From JASLBX01 sp035762665 (GTDB lineage: Bacteria > Actinomycetota > Actinomycetes > Jiangellales > Jiangellaceae): a DNA stretch of 64,000 nt. Positions 35,398 to 44,638 of the stretch are shown here, piece by piece (position 1 is the first letter of the stretch; every line of letters begins with the position of its first letter). The DNA lies in contig DASTNZ010000112.1 of assembly GCA_035762665.1 (NCBI GenBank), forward strand, positions 19,998-83,997, in the 5' to 3' direction. Position numbers and translations under genes: made by a program. The notes beneath the pieces are model-generated. The model was given only the letters and a program-made list of their open reading frames with translations, ran no database searches and was not told the DNA's origin.

Positions 35398-36140
35398 TGC
35401 GTCGCGATCCGCAGGCGTGCGTCGAGGTGCTCGGCTGCGGCCCGGTCACCGTCGATGGTGATCTGGTCATCGGGCCCACGGCCCCACAGCCACAGGTACA
35501 TGGAAAGCGGATCACCCGACACTGTCGCGTCGGTCGGCAGCTCCGGCCACCGGTCCAGGTAGACCCCCGCTACGACGGCGTTCGGCTCCATGACTACCCG
35601 CCAGGCCGTGCCGCCGCTCTCGACGCGCACGATGGTAGTGGGATGTCCGGTGACTGGCTCGTCGCTCCAGTCGCCGGCAAGGAAGCGCCGGAGCACCTCG
35701 TCAACGCCGTCGAGCGCCAGCGCGGCGTCGATCGGAGTGGTCTCGCCGTGCGCCAGCTCGACGTCGACGCGGTGGATCGCGCTCTCGTGTGCCATCCGGC
35801 GGCCCCAAAAGCCGACCGTGCGTTCGTCCCACGACCAGGTGTCGGCGTACTCCAGTGGATCGCGGCGGGTCAGCTCGGCCACCAGCTCGTCGGCCGCTCG
35901 TTGGAAGTAGTCCAGGGTGGGCTCGTCGCCTCTCTCCGGCGGCCACGGCTCGGGAAACTTCTTTTCGCGCATGCTAGCGATCTTGTGCAGATAGACCTCC
36001 GCAGTGTGTTCGACTCCGTCGCGGACGGTCCAGCCGGGGCAGGACGGCACCGGCGCGTCGAGGCCGCGACCAGCAACCTCGAGAATGAGCGACCCCTCGG
36101 AACGGACGTGCTCGACGTACTGGTCGTGGCTCAGCCTCAT
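35394..36140 (-). CDS. Mycothiol-dependent maleylpyruvate isomerase-family protein
   Basis: This 248-aa protein has the MDMPI N-terminal DinB-like fold: VPSCPGWTVRDGVEHTAEVY, with metal-type His, and MAHESAIHRVDVE, with Glu and His. The C-terminal SCP2-like part includes YLWLWGRG. Members act in mycothiol-dependent isomerisation or detoxification; the substrate here is unknown. The ATG at 36140 is chosen because the family start begins there; an ATG 18 bases upstream is possible. Neither has a good ribosome site. Confidence 0.8.
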   Translation of the reverse strand: MRLSHDQYVEHVRSEGSLILEVAGRGLDAPVPSCPGWTVRDGVEHTAEVYLHKIASMREKKFPEPWPPERGDEPTLDYFQRAADELVAELTRRDPLEYADTWSWDERTVGFWGRRMAHESAIHRVDVELAHGETTPIDAALALDGVDEVLRRFLAGDWSDEPVTGHPTTIVRVESGGTAWRVVMEPNAVVAGVYLDRWPELPTDATVSGDPLSMYLWLWGRGPDDQITIDGDRAAAEHLDARLRIATQ

Positions 36141-36212
36141 GGCGCGCCAGCATGCCATTGCCAACCGACACCGTGCCACGCCGGTTCGCGGAACGCTGGC
36201 AGGATGGCCCGC

Positions 36213-36800
36213 GTGAGCGTCTTGCACGATGCCGACAGCGCCCGTGACTACGGCACGGCGATTCTCCGCGGCGAGAAAGTGTATCTGCGCGAGCTTCGCG
36301 ACGACGACTTGCCCCAGCTGATCAAGTGGTGGAACGATCCGCAGGCTGCTGCATTGCAGGCCGTCGTCGTGCAGCCACAGCCGGAGGCGACGATCGTCGA
36401 AAAGTACCGGACGTGGGGCGCCAACAAGGATTTCACCGGCGCCGGGTTCAGCATCGTGGCCCACGAAGACGATTCCCTGATCGGTCATGTCACCCTGTCC
36501 GGTGCTCGTGTGCCGACCAGGGCAGCGACCCTCGCCATTTCGATCGGCCCTGAGCACTGGAGCCGCGGCCTCGGCACCGACGCGTTGCGAGTCATGGTGC
36601 GGTACGGATTCGAGGAGCTGGGGCTGAACCGCATCGGGCTCGGTGTCTGGGCCTACAACGACCGCGCGATCGCCGCGTACCGGAAGGTGGGCTTCGTCGA
36701 GGAAGGACGCCGGCGGCAGATGACATTCCACGCCGGCCAGTTCCATGACGAAGTGCTCATGGGCATCCTCCACAGCGAGTGGGAAGCAGCGACCGCCTGA
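36213..36800 (+). CDS. GNAT-family N-acetyltransferase
   Basis: The protein is 195 aa from a GTG at 36213 with CAGGA eight bases upstream. The acetyl-CoA fold is RimJ/RimL-like: LRGEKVYLRELRDDD at the start, SIGPEHWSRGLGTDALRVMVRYGFEELGLNRIGLGVWAYNDRAIAAYRKVGFVEEG later. It is divergent from the preceding gene. The target may be a protein N terminus, an antibiotic or a metabolite. Its stop is 3 bases from a palindromic repeat. Confidence 0.88.
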   Translation: MSVLHDADSARDYGTAILRGEKVYLRELRDDDLPQLIKWWNDPQAAALQAVVVQPQPEATIVEKYRTWGANKDFTGAGFSIVAHEDDSLIGHVTLSGARVPTRAATLAISIGPEHWSRGLGTDALRVMVRYGFEELGLNRIGLGVWAYNDRAIAAYRKVGFVEEGRRRQMTFHAGQFHDEVLMGILHSEWEAATA

Positions 36801-36803
36801 TCC

Positions 36804-36883
36804 CGTACGGCAGGCGTAGCGACGTATCAACAGGCACGCATGCATGTAGGTACGTCGGGCCGTCTGCCGAACGTGATCGAACG
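36804..36883. repeat. Palindromic intergenic repeat, copy B
   Basis: This imperfect inverted repeat fills the gap between the convergent GNAT and cebR genes. Bases 36847-36883 match the reverse complement of 56691-56727 at 36 of 37 positions. The left arm (from 36804) is diverged but keeps CGACGTATC. It is the same element as copy A, in opposite orientation. Confidence 0.85.
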
Positions 36884-36889
36884 ACAAGG

Positions 36890-37918
36890 TCAGGCGGACG
36901 CCCGTATCACCAGTTCCGTGGGCAGGATCTCACCGCCAGGCGGGACGGACTCGCCGCGTAGTTGTGCCAGCAACAGCTCAGCCATCCGCTGGCCCAGTTC
37001 CTCAACTGGCTGGTGGATGGTGGTCAGCGGCGGGACGGTCGTCGGGGCAAGCATCGAGTCGTCGAATCCGATCACGGCCACATCGTCCGGGATGGCCCGG
37101 CCAGCGTCGCGAAGCACGCTCATTGCACCCGTCGCCATCAGGTCGGACGCGACGAAGACAGCGTCCAGGTCCGGCCACGTAGCCAGCAGCGTTCGCATAG
37201 CCGACGCTCCGCTTTCGGCGGTGAAGTCACCCGTGGCGACCGCGTCGGCCGACAGGCCGGCGGCCCGCAAGGCCTCCCGCCAGCCATCCAGCCGGTCGAC
37301 ACCGGCGGGCATGTCGGAGGGGCCCGCGATGGTGGTGATCCGCCGGGAGCCGCGCCCGATCAGGTGCTCAGTTGCCGCCCGCGCCCCGCCGACGTTATCC
37401 ACGTCCACGTACGGGACGCTGGCGCCGTCCGGTTCAAGCGGCCGGCCGAGAAAAACGCACGGCATCCTGGCCTTGGCCAGCTCGCGCGGCAGGTGGTCCT
37501 CACGGTGATGGCTCATCACCAGGGTGCCGTCGACGTGACCGGCGCGCAGGTAGCGCAACAACCGCTCGGTGTCGCCGGCCTGTTGAGCGATCAACAACAC
37601 CAATTGGAACTCAGTACCGGCCAGGCCCTTTGTGACGCCCTGGAGGGCGCCGGTAAGGAACGGGTCGCCCACGAGCTTGGAACCCGTCTCCGGCACGACC
37701 AGCGCGACCGAGTCGGTCCGTCGGGTCACAAGCGATCGGGCGGCCCTGTTGGGGATATACCCCAGCTCAGCGATGGCGCTCTCAATCGCCTCCCGAGCCT
37801 TGGGACTGACCCGGATACCGCCATTGATCGCCCGCGAGACAGTCGCCCGCGACACGCCAGCCCGGCGCGCGACTTCCTCGAGAGTCGGCAGCCTCGAGTC
37901 GGCCGACAAGCCCGTCAC
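36890..37918 (-). CDS. cebR: LacI-family repressor, CebR-like
   Basis: This 342-aa protein has an N-terminal LacI helix-turn-helix (LEEVARRAGVSRATVSRAINGG) and hinge (LGYIPNRAARSL), then a periplasmic-binding-protein-like sugar domain (VALVVPE to VAVIGFDDS). The GTG at 37918 overlaps the bglC stop (GTGA), so the repressor is the last gene of the operon it probably controls. Two TGGGAGCGCTCTCA operators upstream of cebE match the CebR consensus with one change. Cellobiose or a related beta-glucoside is the likely inducer. Confidence 0.88.
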   Translation of the reverse strand: MTGLSADSRLPTLEEVARRAGVSRATVSRAINGGIRVSPKAREAIESAIAELGYIPNRAARSLVTRRTDSVALVVPETGSKLVGDPFLTGALQGVTKGLAGTEFQLVLLIAQQAGDTERLLRYLRAGHVDGTLVMSHHREDHLPRELAKARMPCVFLGRPLEPDGASVPYVDVDNVGGARAATEHLIGRGSRRITTIAGPSDMPAGVDRLDGWREALRAAGLSADAVATGDFTAESGASAMRTLLATWPDLDAVFVASDLMATGAMSVLRDAGRAIPDDVAVIGFDDSMLAPTTVPPLTTIHQPVEELGQRMAELLLAQLRGESVPPGGEILPTELVIRASA

Positions 37919-39309
37919 CCCACGCCCGCGCTGGATGCGATGGCTTCGGCATACCACCGGCCGCTGGACTTCACGATCCGCTGCTGCGTCTCGAAATCGA
38001 CATAGACCAGGCCGAAGCGCTGGCCGTAACCCCACGCCCACTCGAAGTTGTCGAACATCGACCAGTAGAAATAGCCGCGGACGTCGGCACCCGCGTCGAT
38101 GGCGTCGAACACCGCGTCGAGGTGGCTCGCCAGATACGCGAGGCGGTCGGGATCGTGCACCCGGCCGTCGACAACTCGGTCCGGGAATGCCGCGCCGTTC
38201 TCGGTCACGTACATCGGCATGCCCGGGTACTCCTTGTGCAACCAGGTCAGCAGGTCGGTCAGCCCTTCCGGATAAATCTCCCAGCCCTGCCCGGTGACCG
38301 GTCGCCCAACCTTGTGGAAGGTGACCTCCTCCGCGCCGATCCACGGCGAACCGGGCGGGCGGGGCATCACGATGTCCGGATCGAGGGCCGGGACCGGCGG
38401 GCGAACGGACACCGTGTTGCCTAGATAATAGTTGACCCCCAGCATGTCGACCGGCGCCGAGACCACGTCGAGGTCACCGTCGCGAATGTGGTCGACAAGC
38501 CCATACGGTGCAAGGTCGCTGAGTACGCCCGGCGCATACGCGCCGCGGAGGACAGGTTCGATGAACAGCAGGTTCTGCAACCCGTCGATGTGTCGCGCCG
38601 CCTCGACATCGTCCGGGTCGTCCGGGTCCAGCGGCACGACCGGGGCGAAGTTCAACGTGATGCCGACATTCGCTTCCGGGTTCCGGGCCCTCATCGCCTG
38701 TACCCCGAGACCATGCGCGAGCAGCAGGTGATGCACCGCCGCGACGGCGGCGTTCGGCTCAGATCGACCTGGCGCGTGCTCCCCGCTGGCGTATCCGAGC
38801 AGCGCCGAGCAGAACGGTTCGTTGAAGGTCGTCCAGTACGAGACCCGATCGCCCAGCGCCGCGTAGACGGTGTCGGCATATTCGGCGAAGCGGTACGCGG
38901 TATCCCGGGCAGGCCAGCCGCCGGCGTGCTCCAGCGCCTGCGGCAGGTCCCAGTGGTAGAGCGTCACCCACGGAACGATGTCGTGCGCCAGCAGCTCGTC
39001 GACGAGCCGCCGGTAGAAGTCCAGTCCCGGCTCATTTACCGGCCCGCCGCCTGGCCGCACCCGTGGCCAGGCCACCGAGAACCGGTACGACCTCAGCCCC
39101 AGCTCCGCCATCAGAGCGACGTCGCCGGCCATGCGCCGGTAGTGGTCGATGGCCGGCTCGCCCGTATCGCCACCGATGATCGCCCCCGGCCGACGGCAGA
39201 AGACGTCCCAGATCGAGTCGGACCGGCCATCCGCGGCGGTCGAACCTTCTATCTGGAATGCGGCTGTCGCGGCACCCCACAGGAATCCCGGTGGAGGTTT
39301 CCGGGTCAC
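37915..39309 (-). CDS. bglC: Family 1 beta-glucosidase
   Basis: The protein is 464 aa from a GTG at 39309 with AGGGGG upstream, giving the short N terminus normal for GH1. An ATG at 39360 overlapping the cebG stop would add 17 residues. The acid/base is E164 in TFNEP and the nucleophile is E370 in YVTENG; WDLPQAL and YFYWSMFDNFEWAWGYGQRFGLVYVDF are typical. No signal peptide is seen, so it cleaves imported cellobiose-type sugars in the cytoplasm. The order cebEFG-bglC matches Streptomyces. Confidence 0.95.
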   Translation of the reverse strand: MTRKPPPGFLWGAATAAFQIEGSTAADGRSDSIWDVFCRRPGAIIGGDTGEPAIDHYRRMAGDVALMAELGLRSYRFSVAWPRVRPGGGPVNEPGLDFYRRLVDELLAHDIVPWVTLYHWDLPQALEHAGGWPARDTAYRFAEYADTVYAALGDRVSYWTTFNEPFCSALLGYASGEHAPGRSEPNAAVAAVHHLLLAHGLGVQAMRARNPEANVGITLNFAPVVPLDPDDPDDVEAARHIDGLQNLLFIEPVLRGAYAPGVLSDLAPYGLVDHIRDGDLDVVSAPVDMLGVNYYLGNTVSVRPPVPALDPDIVMPRPPGSPWIGAEEVTFHKVGRPVTGQGWEIYPEGLTDLLTWLHKEYPGMPMYVTENGAAFPDRVVDGRVHDPDRLAYLASHLDAVFDAIDAGADVRGYFYWSMFDNFEWAWGYGQRFGLVYVDFETQQRIVKSSGRWYAEAIASSAGVG

Positions 39310-39356
39310 GCTTCCCCCTACTACGTCGGTTACAGCGCCGGCGTTCTTGCCTGCCC

Positions 39357-40256
39357 TCATCCTTTCACCGCGCCTTCCATGATCCCGCGGATAATCTGCC
39401 GGAAGAACAGCACGAAGATGAGAGCTAGCGGCACCGTGGCGATCAGCGTGCCCGCGAAGATCTGCGCGAGATCCTGGTGATAGGCGGAGTTAAGGGTCTT
39501 CAACGAGACCTGGACCGTCGGGTTGGACGGGTCGGCGAGCACGATGAACGGCCAGAAGAACTCGTTCCAGTACTGCATGAAGGTGAGCAGGCCCAGCACG
39601 GCCGCGGCCGGACGCAGTGCCGGCGCCACGACGTGCCGGAAGATCCGCCAGGTCGAACATCCGTCGACCCGCGCCGCCTCGACGAGTTCGTCCGGCACCG
39701 ACTGGAGCGTGTACTGCCGCATCAGGAAGATTCCGAACCCGCTGATCAGGAACGGGACGATGACCGCCTTGATGTCGTTCAGCCAGTTGAGCTCGATCAT
39801 CAGCCGGTACAGGGGCACGATGTTGAGCTGGACCGGGATCATCATTGTCAGCAGGATCGCAATGAGCAGCGCGTTGCTTCCACGGAACCGCAGCTTGGCG
39901 AACGCGAAGCCGGCGATCGCGCTGAAGAACACCGTGCTTACGGTGATCGTTCCCGCGGTGACGAAAGAGTTGAAGATGCCCTTCAGGATCGCCGCGTCGC
40001 TGTTGTCCAGCACACGCCGGATGTTCTCACCGAGGTTGCCGCCCGGCAGCAGCGCCGGCGGCCACTCGTAGGCCGAAGCATTGGTCCGGGAGGCTATGAC
40101 GACCATCCAGTACAACGGGAACACCGACAGGATCGCGGCCACGGTCAAGCCGATGATGGTGAGCGGACCGGCTCGGTGCACCCGTGGCGCTGCTTCAGCA
40201 CCGTCTAGCAGGAGTCGGCCCACGGGCGGGCGGGCGACGTGTGTTTTCACGGTCAT
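39357..40256 (-). CDS. cebG: Sugar ABC transporter permease (CebG-like)
   Basis: This 299-aa inner-membrane protein of the MalG type has six helices. The EAA loop is ELVEAARVDGCSTWRIFRHVVAPALRPA. The ATG at 40256 has GGAGAGGTGAG just upstream, within the end of the preceding gene. It pairs with CebF to form the channel. No ATPase gene is in the operon; actinobacteria commonly use a shared MsiK-type ATPase elsewhere. Confidence 0.93.
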   Translation of the reverse strand: MTVKTHVARPPVGRLLLDGAEAAPRVHRAGPLTIIGLTVAAILSVFPLYWMVVIASRTNASAYEWPPALLPGGNLGENIRRVLDNSDAAILKGIFNSFVTAGTITVSTVFFSAIAGFAFAKLRFRGSNALLIAILLTMMIPVQLNIVPLYRLMIELNWLNDIKAVIVPFLISGFGIFLMRQYTLQSVPDELVEAARVDGCSTWRIFRHVVAPALRPAAAVLGLLTFMQYWNEFFWPFIVLADPSNPTVQVSLKTLNSAYHQDLAQIFAGTLIATVPLALIFVLFFRQIIRGIMEGAVKG

Positions 40257-40261
40257 CGGAC

Positions 40262-41257
40262 TCACCTCTCCGAGCCGAGCCGGCGAACGAGCGCGAAGTT
40301 GATCGCCGCCACGACGACGATCAGAACCAGCAGGACCAGCCCGGCCGTTGCGGCGTATCCCCAACGCTGGTGGGCGCGCATCGCTTCGACGACGAACATC
40401 GTGACGGTCTGGAACTGGCCGAGCGTGCCGCCGCCCAGGGAACCCGCGCCGCTCGTGAACATCAGCGGCTCAGTGAACAGCTGCAGTCCGTAAATCGTCG
40501 AGATGATCACTGTGAAGATGACCGTCGGGCGCAGCAACGGCACGGTGATCTGCCAGAACTGGCGGGCGCGGGACGCACCGTCGATCTCTGCCGCCTCGTA
40601 GAGGTCGGCCGGAATCGCCTGCATGGCCGCCAGGTAGATAAGCGCGTTGTAGCCGGTCCACCGCCAGTCGACCATGGTCGCAATCGCCAGCCAGGACGGC
40701 CACCGCTCCGCTCGCCAGTCGATGCGGTCGAGCCCGATAAGTTCGAGCAGGCCATTAGCGAGGCCGAAGTCGCGGGCGAAGAACGAAAGCCCGAACACCA
40801 GAGCCACCACCGCTGTGGATGTCACGATGGGGATGGCAATCGCGGCGCGGAAGAAGTGGATGCCGCGCAGTTTGCGGTTGAGCCAGTTGGCCAGCGCCAG
40901 TGCCAGGAGCAGCTGCGGGACGGTGGCCAGGACGAACATGCCCAACGTGTTGACGACCGAATTCCAGAAGTTCGGATCGCCGATCAAGGTGGCGTAGTTG
41001 TCCAGGCCGACGAAGTTGGTCGTGGGGTTCAGCGGCGAGCTGTCGGTGAACGACAACCAGATCGTATGAATGGTGGGGTAGAGACCGAAGATCGCGAAAA
41101 GCACGAAGAACGGGGCGACGTACACGTAGGGCGACAACCGAATGTCCAGCATGGCGATCCGAGTCCGAATCCGCCGGTTCCGGCCGGAGTCACCGCCACC
41201 CGGTGGAGTTGCCGGCCCGCCGCGCTGCGCGGTGGGGGCGTTGAGTTCGATGCTCAT
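40262..41257 (-). CDS. cebF: Sugar ABC transporter permease (CebF-like)
   Basis: This is a 331-aa MalF-type permease with six helices after a 40-residue hydrophilic start. The EAA loop is DLYEAAEIDGASRARQFWQITVPLLRPT. The ATG at 41257 gives this start. It ends five bases before cebG and follows cebE by 96 bases. Confidence 0.93.
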   Translation of the reverse strand: MSIELNAPTAQRGGPATPPGGGDSGRNRRIRTRIAMLDIRLSPYVYVAPFFVLFAIFGLYPTIHTIWLSFTDSSPLNPTTNFVGLDNYATLIGDPNFWNSVVNTLGMFVLATVPQLLLALALANWLNRKLRGIHFFRAAIAIPIVTSTAVVALVFGLSFFARDFGLANGLLELIGLDRIDWRAERWPSWLAIATMVDWRWTGYNALIYLAAMQAIPADLYEAAEIDGASRARQFWQITVPLLRPTVIFTVIISTIYGLQLFTEPLMFTSGAGSLGGGTLGQFQTVTMFVVEAMRAHQRWGYAATAGLVLLVLIVVVAAINFALVRRLGSER

Positions 41258-41353
41258 CGGCGAGTCCGTTCGTTCGATGTGGTAGCGGCACGTGGCGCTG
41301 GTACGGGGTGGTGCCGGTGGGGCCGCCACGGCACCACCCCGGGTCAGAGGGCG

Positions 41354-42676
41354 TCAGCCGATGCCTTCGGCGTTCCGCCGGGCGTCCTCCCAGGCCTCAT
41401 CAGGAGTCCGCTCACCCTGTTCCACCGAGCGCAGGGCGTCTTCGTAGGCGGTCCGGATGGCGTTGTTCTGCGGCCCGAGGTAGACCGGTTTGAGGTCGGC
41501 CGCGCCCGCCCCGAAGATCTGGCCGGTCGGTGCGTTGTTGAAGTACTCGTTCGTGGCCTCGAGTACGGCGGGGTTCTCCAGTGCTTGCGGCGATGACGGT
41601 AGATTGCCCAGCGCCTCGAAGGCGGCCACGTGGGCCTCCGGGCCGGTCAGGAACTTCACCAGCTCCGCCGCTTCCTCCGGGTGCTCCGACTCAGCGGTGA
41701 CGGCCAGGAACGAACCACCCCAGTTGCCGCCGTCACCAGGAGCATCGGTGACGTCCCACAGGCCGGCGGCCGCGTCACCGGCAGCACCGGAGATGACACC
41801 GGTCATCCAGGCCGGGCAGGCGATCGTAGCGAACGAGGCCTGGGCGAAACCGGCATTCCACTCGTCGGAGAATGACTGGAGCCCGGCGGACAGCCCCTTC
41901 TCGATCATCTCGATGGTGAGGTCCCATGCCGTCTTGATGTCCGGGTTGTCCAAGTCCAGCGTGTTGTCCGTGTTGTAGTAGGTGTGTCCGGTGTTATTGC
42001 CCGCGACCTGCATGAGAATCGAGTTGTAGACGTTCGTAGCGGCGTCGAGGAACGCTACGCCGGTGTCGGCGGTGACGAACTCCTCGCCGGTGGCGATGAA
42101 GTCCTCCCAGGTTTGCCACTGCTGTGCCACCTCGTCGCGGTCGATCGATAGGCCGGCCGCCTCGAGCAGGTCACTGCGGTAGCACATCGCCATCGATCCG
42201 ACGTCCGTGCCGAGGCCGAGCACGAATCCGCCAGGAGCGCCCTGCTCCCACTTCCACGAGAGGAAATTGCCCTGCAGTTCGCTGGCGCCGTGGTCGGCCA
42301 GGTTCACGAACTTGTCGGTTTGCGCATAGAACTGGATGATCGTGCCCTCTTCGAGGGCGACGATGTCTCCGGCACCGGAACCAGAGGTGATCTGCTGGAC
42401 GAGGCGCTCGTTGTAGTCGCCCAGCCCCAGTCCTGCTCCTCGCTCTTCGATCGTGATGTTGGGGTGGTCGGCCATGTACTGCTCGTAGAGGGCGTCGTAT
42501 CCGAACCCCTGCTCACCGAACACGTCGATGGTAAGCGTGATCGGCTCCTCGCTCTCACTGCTGTCGTCGGTCTCCTGGGCGCCGCTTGGTTCCTCGTCGC
42601 CGCCGCACGCAGTCAACGCAAGCGCAGTGGCTGCGGCAAACGCCGCTAATCGCACCCAACGGGTCGTTCGTCTCAT
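41354..42676 (-). CDS. cebE: Sugar ABC transporter substrate-binding lipoprotein (CebE-like)
   Basis: This 440-aa extracellular lipoprotein has the lipobox LTAC, with the modified Cys at residue 24, after a basic signal peptide, then an acidic linker and a family 1 solute-binding fold. The ATG at 42676 has GGAGGG upstream. It is the first gene of the operon, with two CebR-type operators at 42701 and 42731. The ligand (cellobiose or cello-oligosaccharides) is inferred from the operon and operators. Confidence 0.92.
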   Translation of the reverse strand: MRRTTRWVRLAAFAAATALALTACGGDEEPSGAQETDDSSESEEPITLTIDVFGEQGFGYDALYEQYMADHPNITIEERGAGLGLGDYNERLVQQITSGSGAGDIVALEEGTIIQFYAQTDKFVNLADHGASELQGNFLSWKWEQGAPGGFVLGLGTDVGSMAMCYRSDLLEAAGLSIDRDEVAQQWQTWEDFIATGEEFVTADTGVAFLDAATNVYNSILMQVAGNNTGHTYYNTDNTLDLDNPDIKTAWDLTIEMIEKGLSAGLQSFSDEWNAGFAQASFATIACPAWMTGVISGAAGDAAAGLWDVTDAPGDGGNWGGSFLAVTAESEHPEEAAELVKFLTGPEAHVAAFEALGNLPSSPQALENPAVLEATNEYFNNAPTGQIFGAGAADLKPVYLGPQNNAIRTAYEDALRSVEQGERTPDEAWEDARRNAEGIG

Positions 42677-42700
42677 GTCCGTCCCTCCATCGGGAAAATG

Positions 42701-42714
42701 TGGGAGCGCTCTCA
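42701..42714 (-). promoter_or_regulatory. CebR-type operator O1
   Basis: TGGGAGCGCTCTCA differs at one base from the published CebR palindrome TGGGAGCGCTCCCA. It lies 25 bases before the cebE start, between the promoter and the ribosome site. Confidence 0.8.
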
Positions 42715-42730
42715 CGCCTCTTGGCGAGAA

Positions 42731-42750
42731 GTGTGGGAGCGCTCTCACAC
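42731..42750 (-). promoter_or_regulatory. CebR-type operator O2 overlapping the cebE promoter
   Basis: GTGTGGGAGCGCTCTCACAC contains the same 14-mer as O1 with extended symmetry. The two centres are 33 bp apart, about three helical turns, so repressors would lie on one face. A -35-like TTGACG (42753-42758, minus strand) is next to it, so the site would cover the spacer of the promoter. Confidence 0.8.
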
Positions 42751-42851
42751 TGCGTCAAGACCTCGTTACCAAAAGGTGTCCTGGAGATCTCATCTGCGTT
42801 TGGCGATGACCACTTGTCCGCGGCAAGTCCTCGGAACAACCTGCTCAGCGA

Positions 42852-42869
42852 CTTGTCCGGCCGGACAAG
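42852..42869. terminator. Perfect 18-bp palindrome after the MFS gene
   Basis: CTTGTCCGGCCGGACAAG starts 15 bases beyond the MFS stop on its transcribed strand, a terminator position without a T run. A related imperfect hairpin, ACTTG...CAAGT, lies nearby at about 42811-42827. An operator role for cebE is less likely because of distance. Confidence 0.45.
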
Positions 42870-42883
42870 AAGCCCGTACGGAC

Positions 42884-44191
42884 CTAGGCGGCAGTGGCCG
42901 CAGGGCCGGACTCGTCCGGACGCGGCGGCTCGATCGCCCGTACGGTGACGCCCGGCGATGGCCGCAAGTGTGGGCGCAGGACCAGTCCGTTGCGACGCGC
43001 CGTGGCAACCGTGATCAGCACCGTGCCAAGGACGGTGAGGCCACCGCCGCCGAGCAAAGACCAGCGCGCACCTAGGACTTCGGCCAACTGGCCGATGATC
43101 GGAGCGCCCAGCGGAGTGCCGCCGAGCAGCACCATCATGTACAGCGACATCACCCGCCCGCGCACGTACTTGGGCACTGTGGTCTGCGTGTAGGCATTGC
43201 CGGCGGTGAGAACGGTCATCGCTGCGATACCGATCGGCACCAGGCTCACCGCGAAGGTCATGTACGTCGGCATTAAACCGGCGACGACTTCGAGCGTCCC
43301 GAAAGCACACGCGCCCAGCACGACGAGGCGGCGGCGCGGCGTTCCACGGCGGCGGGCGGCGATCAGCGCTCCAGTGAGCGTTCCGATCGCCATGATCGAG
43401 CCGAGAATGCCGTACTCCGCCGGACCTTTGCCGAACACTTCGGTCGCCATCAGCGCAAAGGTCATCTGGAAGTTCATGCCGAATGTGCCGACGAAGAACA
43501 TGATGCCCATCAGCATGAGCAGGTCGGGGCGCCCGCGAACGTACCGGACGCCTTCGGCAAGCCGGGCGAGCGGACCACCGTCGACGTCAGTCCGGGGCGG
43601 CGCGGTGATCCGGCGGCGGAGCAGCGTCAGCGCAATGATGGGGGCCGCGTAACTCAGGCCGTTGACGATGAACACCCACCCGGTCCCAATCACGGCGATC
43701 AACAGGCCGGCCACTGCGGGGCCGACCAACCGCGCGGCGTTGAACGATGCGCTGTTCAGTGCGACGGCATTCGGCAGGTCGTCCGGCTTGACCAGCTCTG
43801 ACGCGAATGCTTGCCGAGCCGGGTTGTCCAGCGCAGCGCCGACGCCGAGGAGAAACGCCAGCACATACACGTGCCACACCTGGACCACGTCGCTGAGCAC
43901 GAGCACGCCCAGCGTCAGGCCGACCGCACCTAGGAAAGCGTTGGTGGCTTTCAGCAGGTGATGCTTCGGGAACCGGTCTGCGAGCAGCCCGCCGACCGGG
44001 GCGACCAGTAGGAACGGCAGGAAATGCAGGCCGGTGGCGATGCCGAGCGAAGCCGGGCCTGCGCCCAGCACGACGAGCACCAGCCAGTCCTGCGCCACGC
44101 GCTGCATCCAGGTGCCGACGTTCGACACCAGCATCCCCGACCAGTAGAGCCGGTAGTCGTGATGGCGGAACGAACGGAAGGTTGGACTCAC
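42884..44191 (-). CDS. MFS exporter (MFS_3 / EntS-like)
   Basis: This 435-aa protein has about twelve helices. FRHHDYRLYWSGMLVSNVGTWMQRVAQDWLVL at the start is typical of the MFS_3 branch of drug or siderophore exporters. GLLADRFPKHHLL is the loop 2-3 motif. The GTG overlaps the marR stop (GTGA), so the pump and its regulator are co-translated. The substrate is unknown. Confidence 0.88.
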   Translation of the reverse strand: MSPTFRSFRHHDYRLYWSGMLVSNVGTWMQRVAQDWLVLVVLGAGPASLGIATGLHFLPFLLVAPVGGLLADRFPKHHLLKATNAFLGAVGLTLGVLVLSDVVQVWHVYVLAFLLGVGAALDNPARQAFASELVKPDDLPNAVALNSASFNAARLVGPAVAGLLIAVIGTGWVFIVNGLSYAAPIIALTLLRRRITAPPRTDVDGGPLARLAEGVRYVRGRPDLLMLMGIMFFVGTFGMNFQMTFALMATEVFGKGPAEYGILGSIMAIGTLTGALIAARRRGTPRRRLVVLGACAFGTLEVVAGLMPTYMTFAVSLVPIGIAAMTVLTAGNAYTQTTVPKYVRGRVMSLYMMVLLGGTPLGAPIIGQLAEVLGARWSLLGGGGLTVLGTVLITVATARRNGLVLRPHLRPSPGVTVRAIEPPRPDESGPAATAA

Positions 44192-44628
44192 GAGGACGCC
44201 AGCTTCTCGAGAACCGGCACTGCAAGGCGGAGGGCCTCGCGTTCGTCGGCGGTGAGCTCACGGAGCCGCTGGTTGAGCCAGGCGTCACGGCGCCGCCGGT
44301 CGGCGGCGAGCATCGCCTTGCCTTCGTCGGCAAGCCGCACAATGACCAGGCGCCGGTCGTTCGCGTCAGGTTCGCGGGCGACGAGCCCACGCTCCTCGAG
44401 AGCGGAGACGATGCGGGTCATGGATGGCGGCTGGATGCGTTCGGCGGTGGCGAGTTCGCCCAACGTGATCGGACCCAGGCGGGCGAGCGTTCCCATGGCA
44501 GACAGTTGATTGAGCGTGAGCGAGGTGTCTTCCCGCTCATTGCGCAGCCGCCTGGCGAGTCTCATGACGGAAACCCGCAGAACGCTGGCCAGTCCAGCCT
44601 GGGTGCGCGTAGGAGTTACGGATGTCAC
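44188..44628 (-). CDS. MarR-family transcriptional regulator
   Basis: This 146-aa winged-helix protein carries the MarR recognition region LATAERIQPPSMTRIVSALEERGLVAREPDANDRRLVIVRL. It is the first gene of a two-gene operon with an MFS exporter, the usual set-up for ligand-released efflux control. A palindrome at 44647-44659 lies about 20 bases upstream of its GTG and could be its own operator. Confidence 0.9.
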   Translation of the reverse strand: MTSVTPTRTQAGLASVLRVSVMRLARRLRNEREDTSLTLNQLSAMGTLARLGPITLGELATAERIQPPSMTRIVSALEERGLVAREPDANDRRLVIVRLADEGKAMLAADRRRRDAWLNQRLRELTADEREALRLAVPVLEKLASS

Positions 44629-44638
44629 GGCCGTTAGT

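Noticed and set aside
42701..42750. Short direct repeat as a mobile or CRISPR-like repeat
   Set aside because: The two 14-mers match a known LacI-family operator and sit at a sugar operon promoter, so they are regulatory sites.
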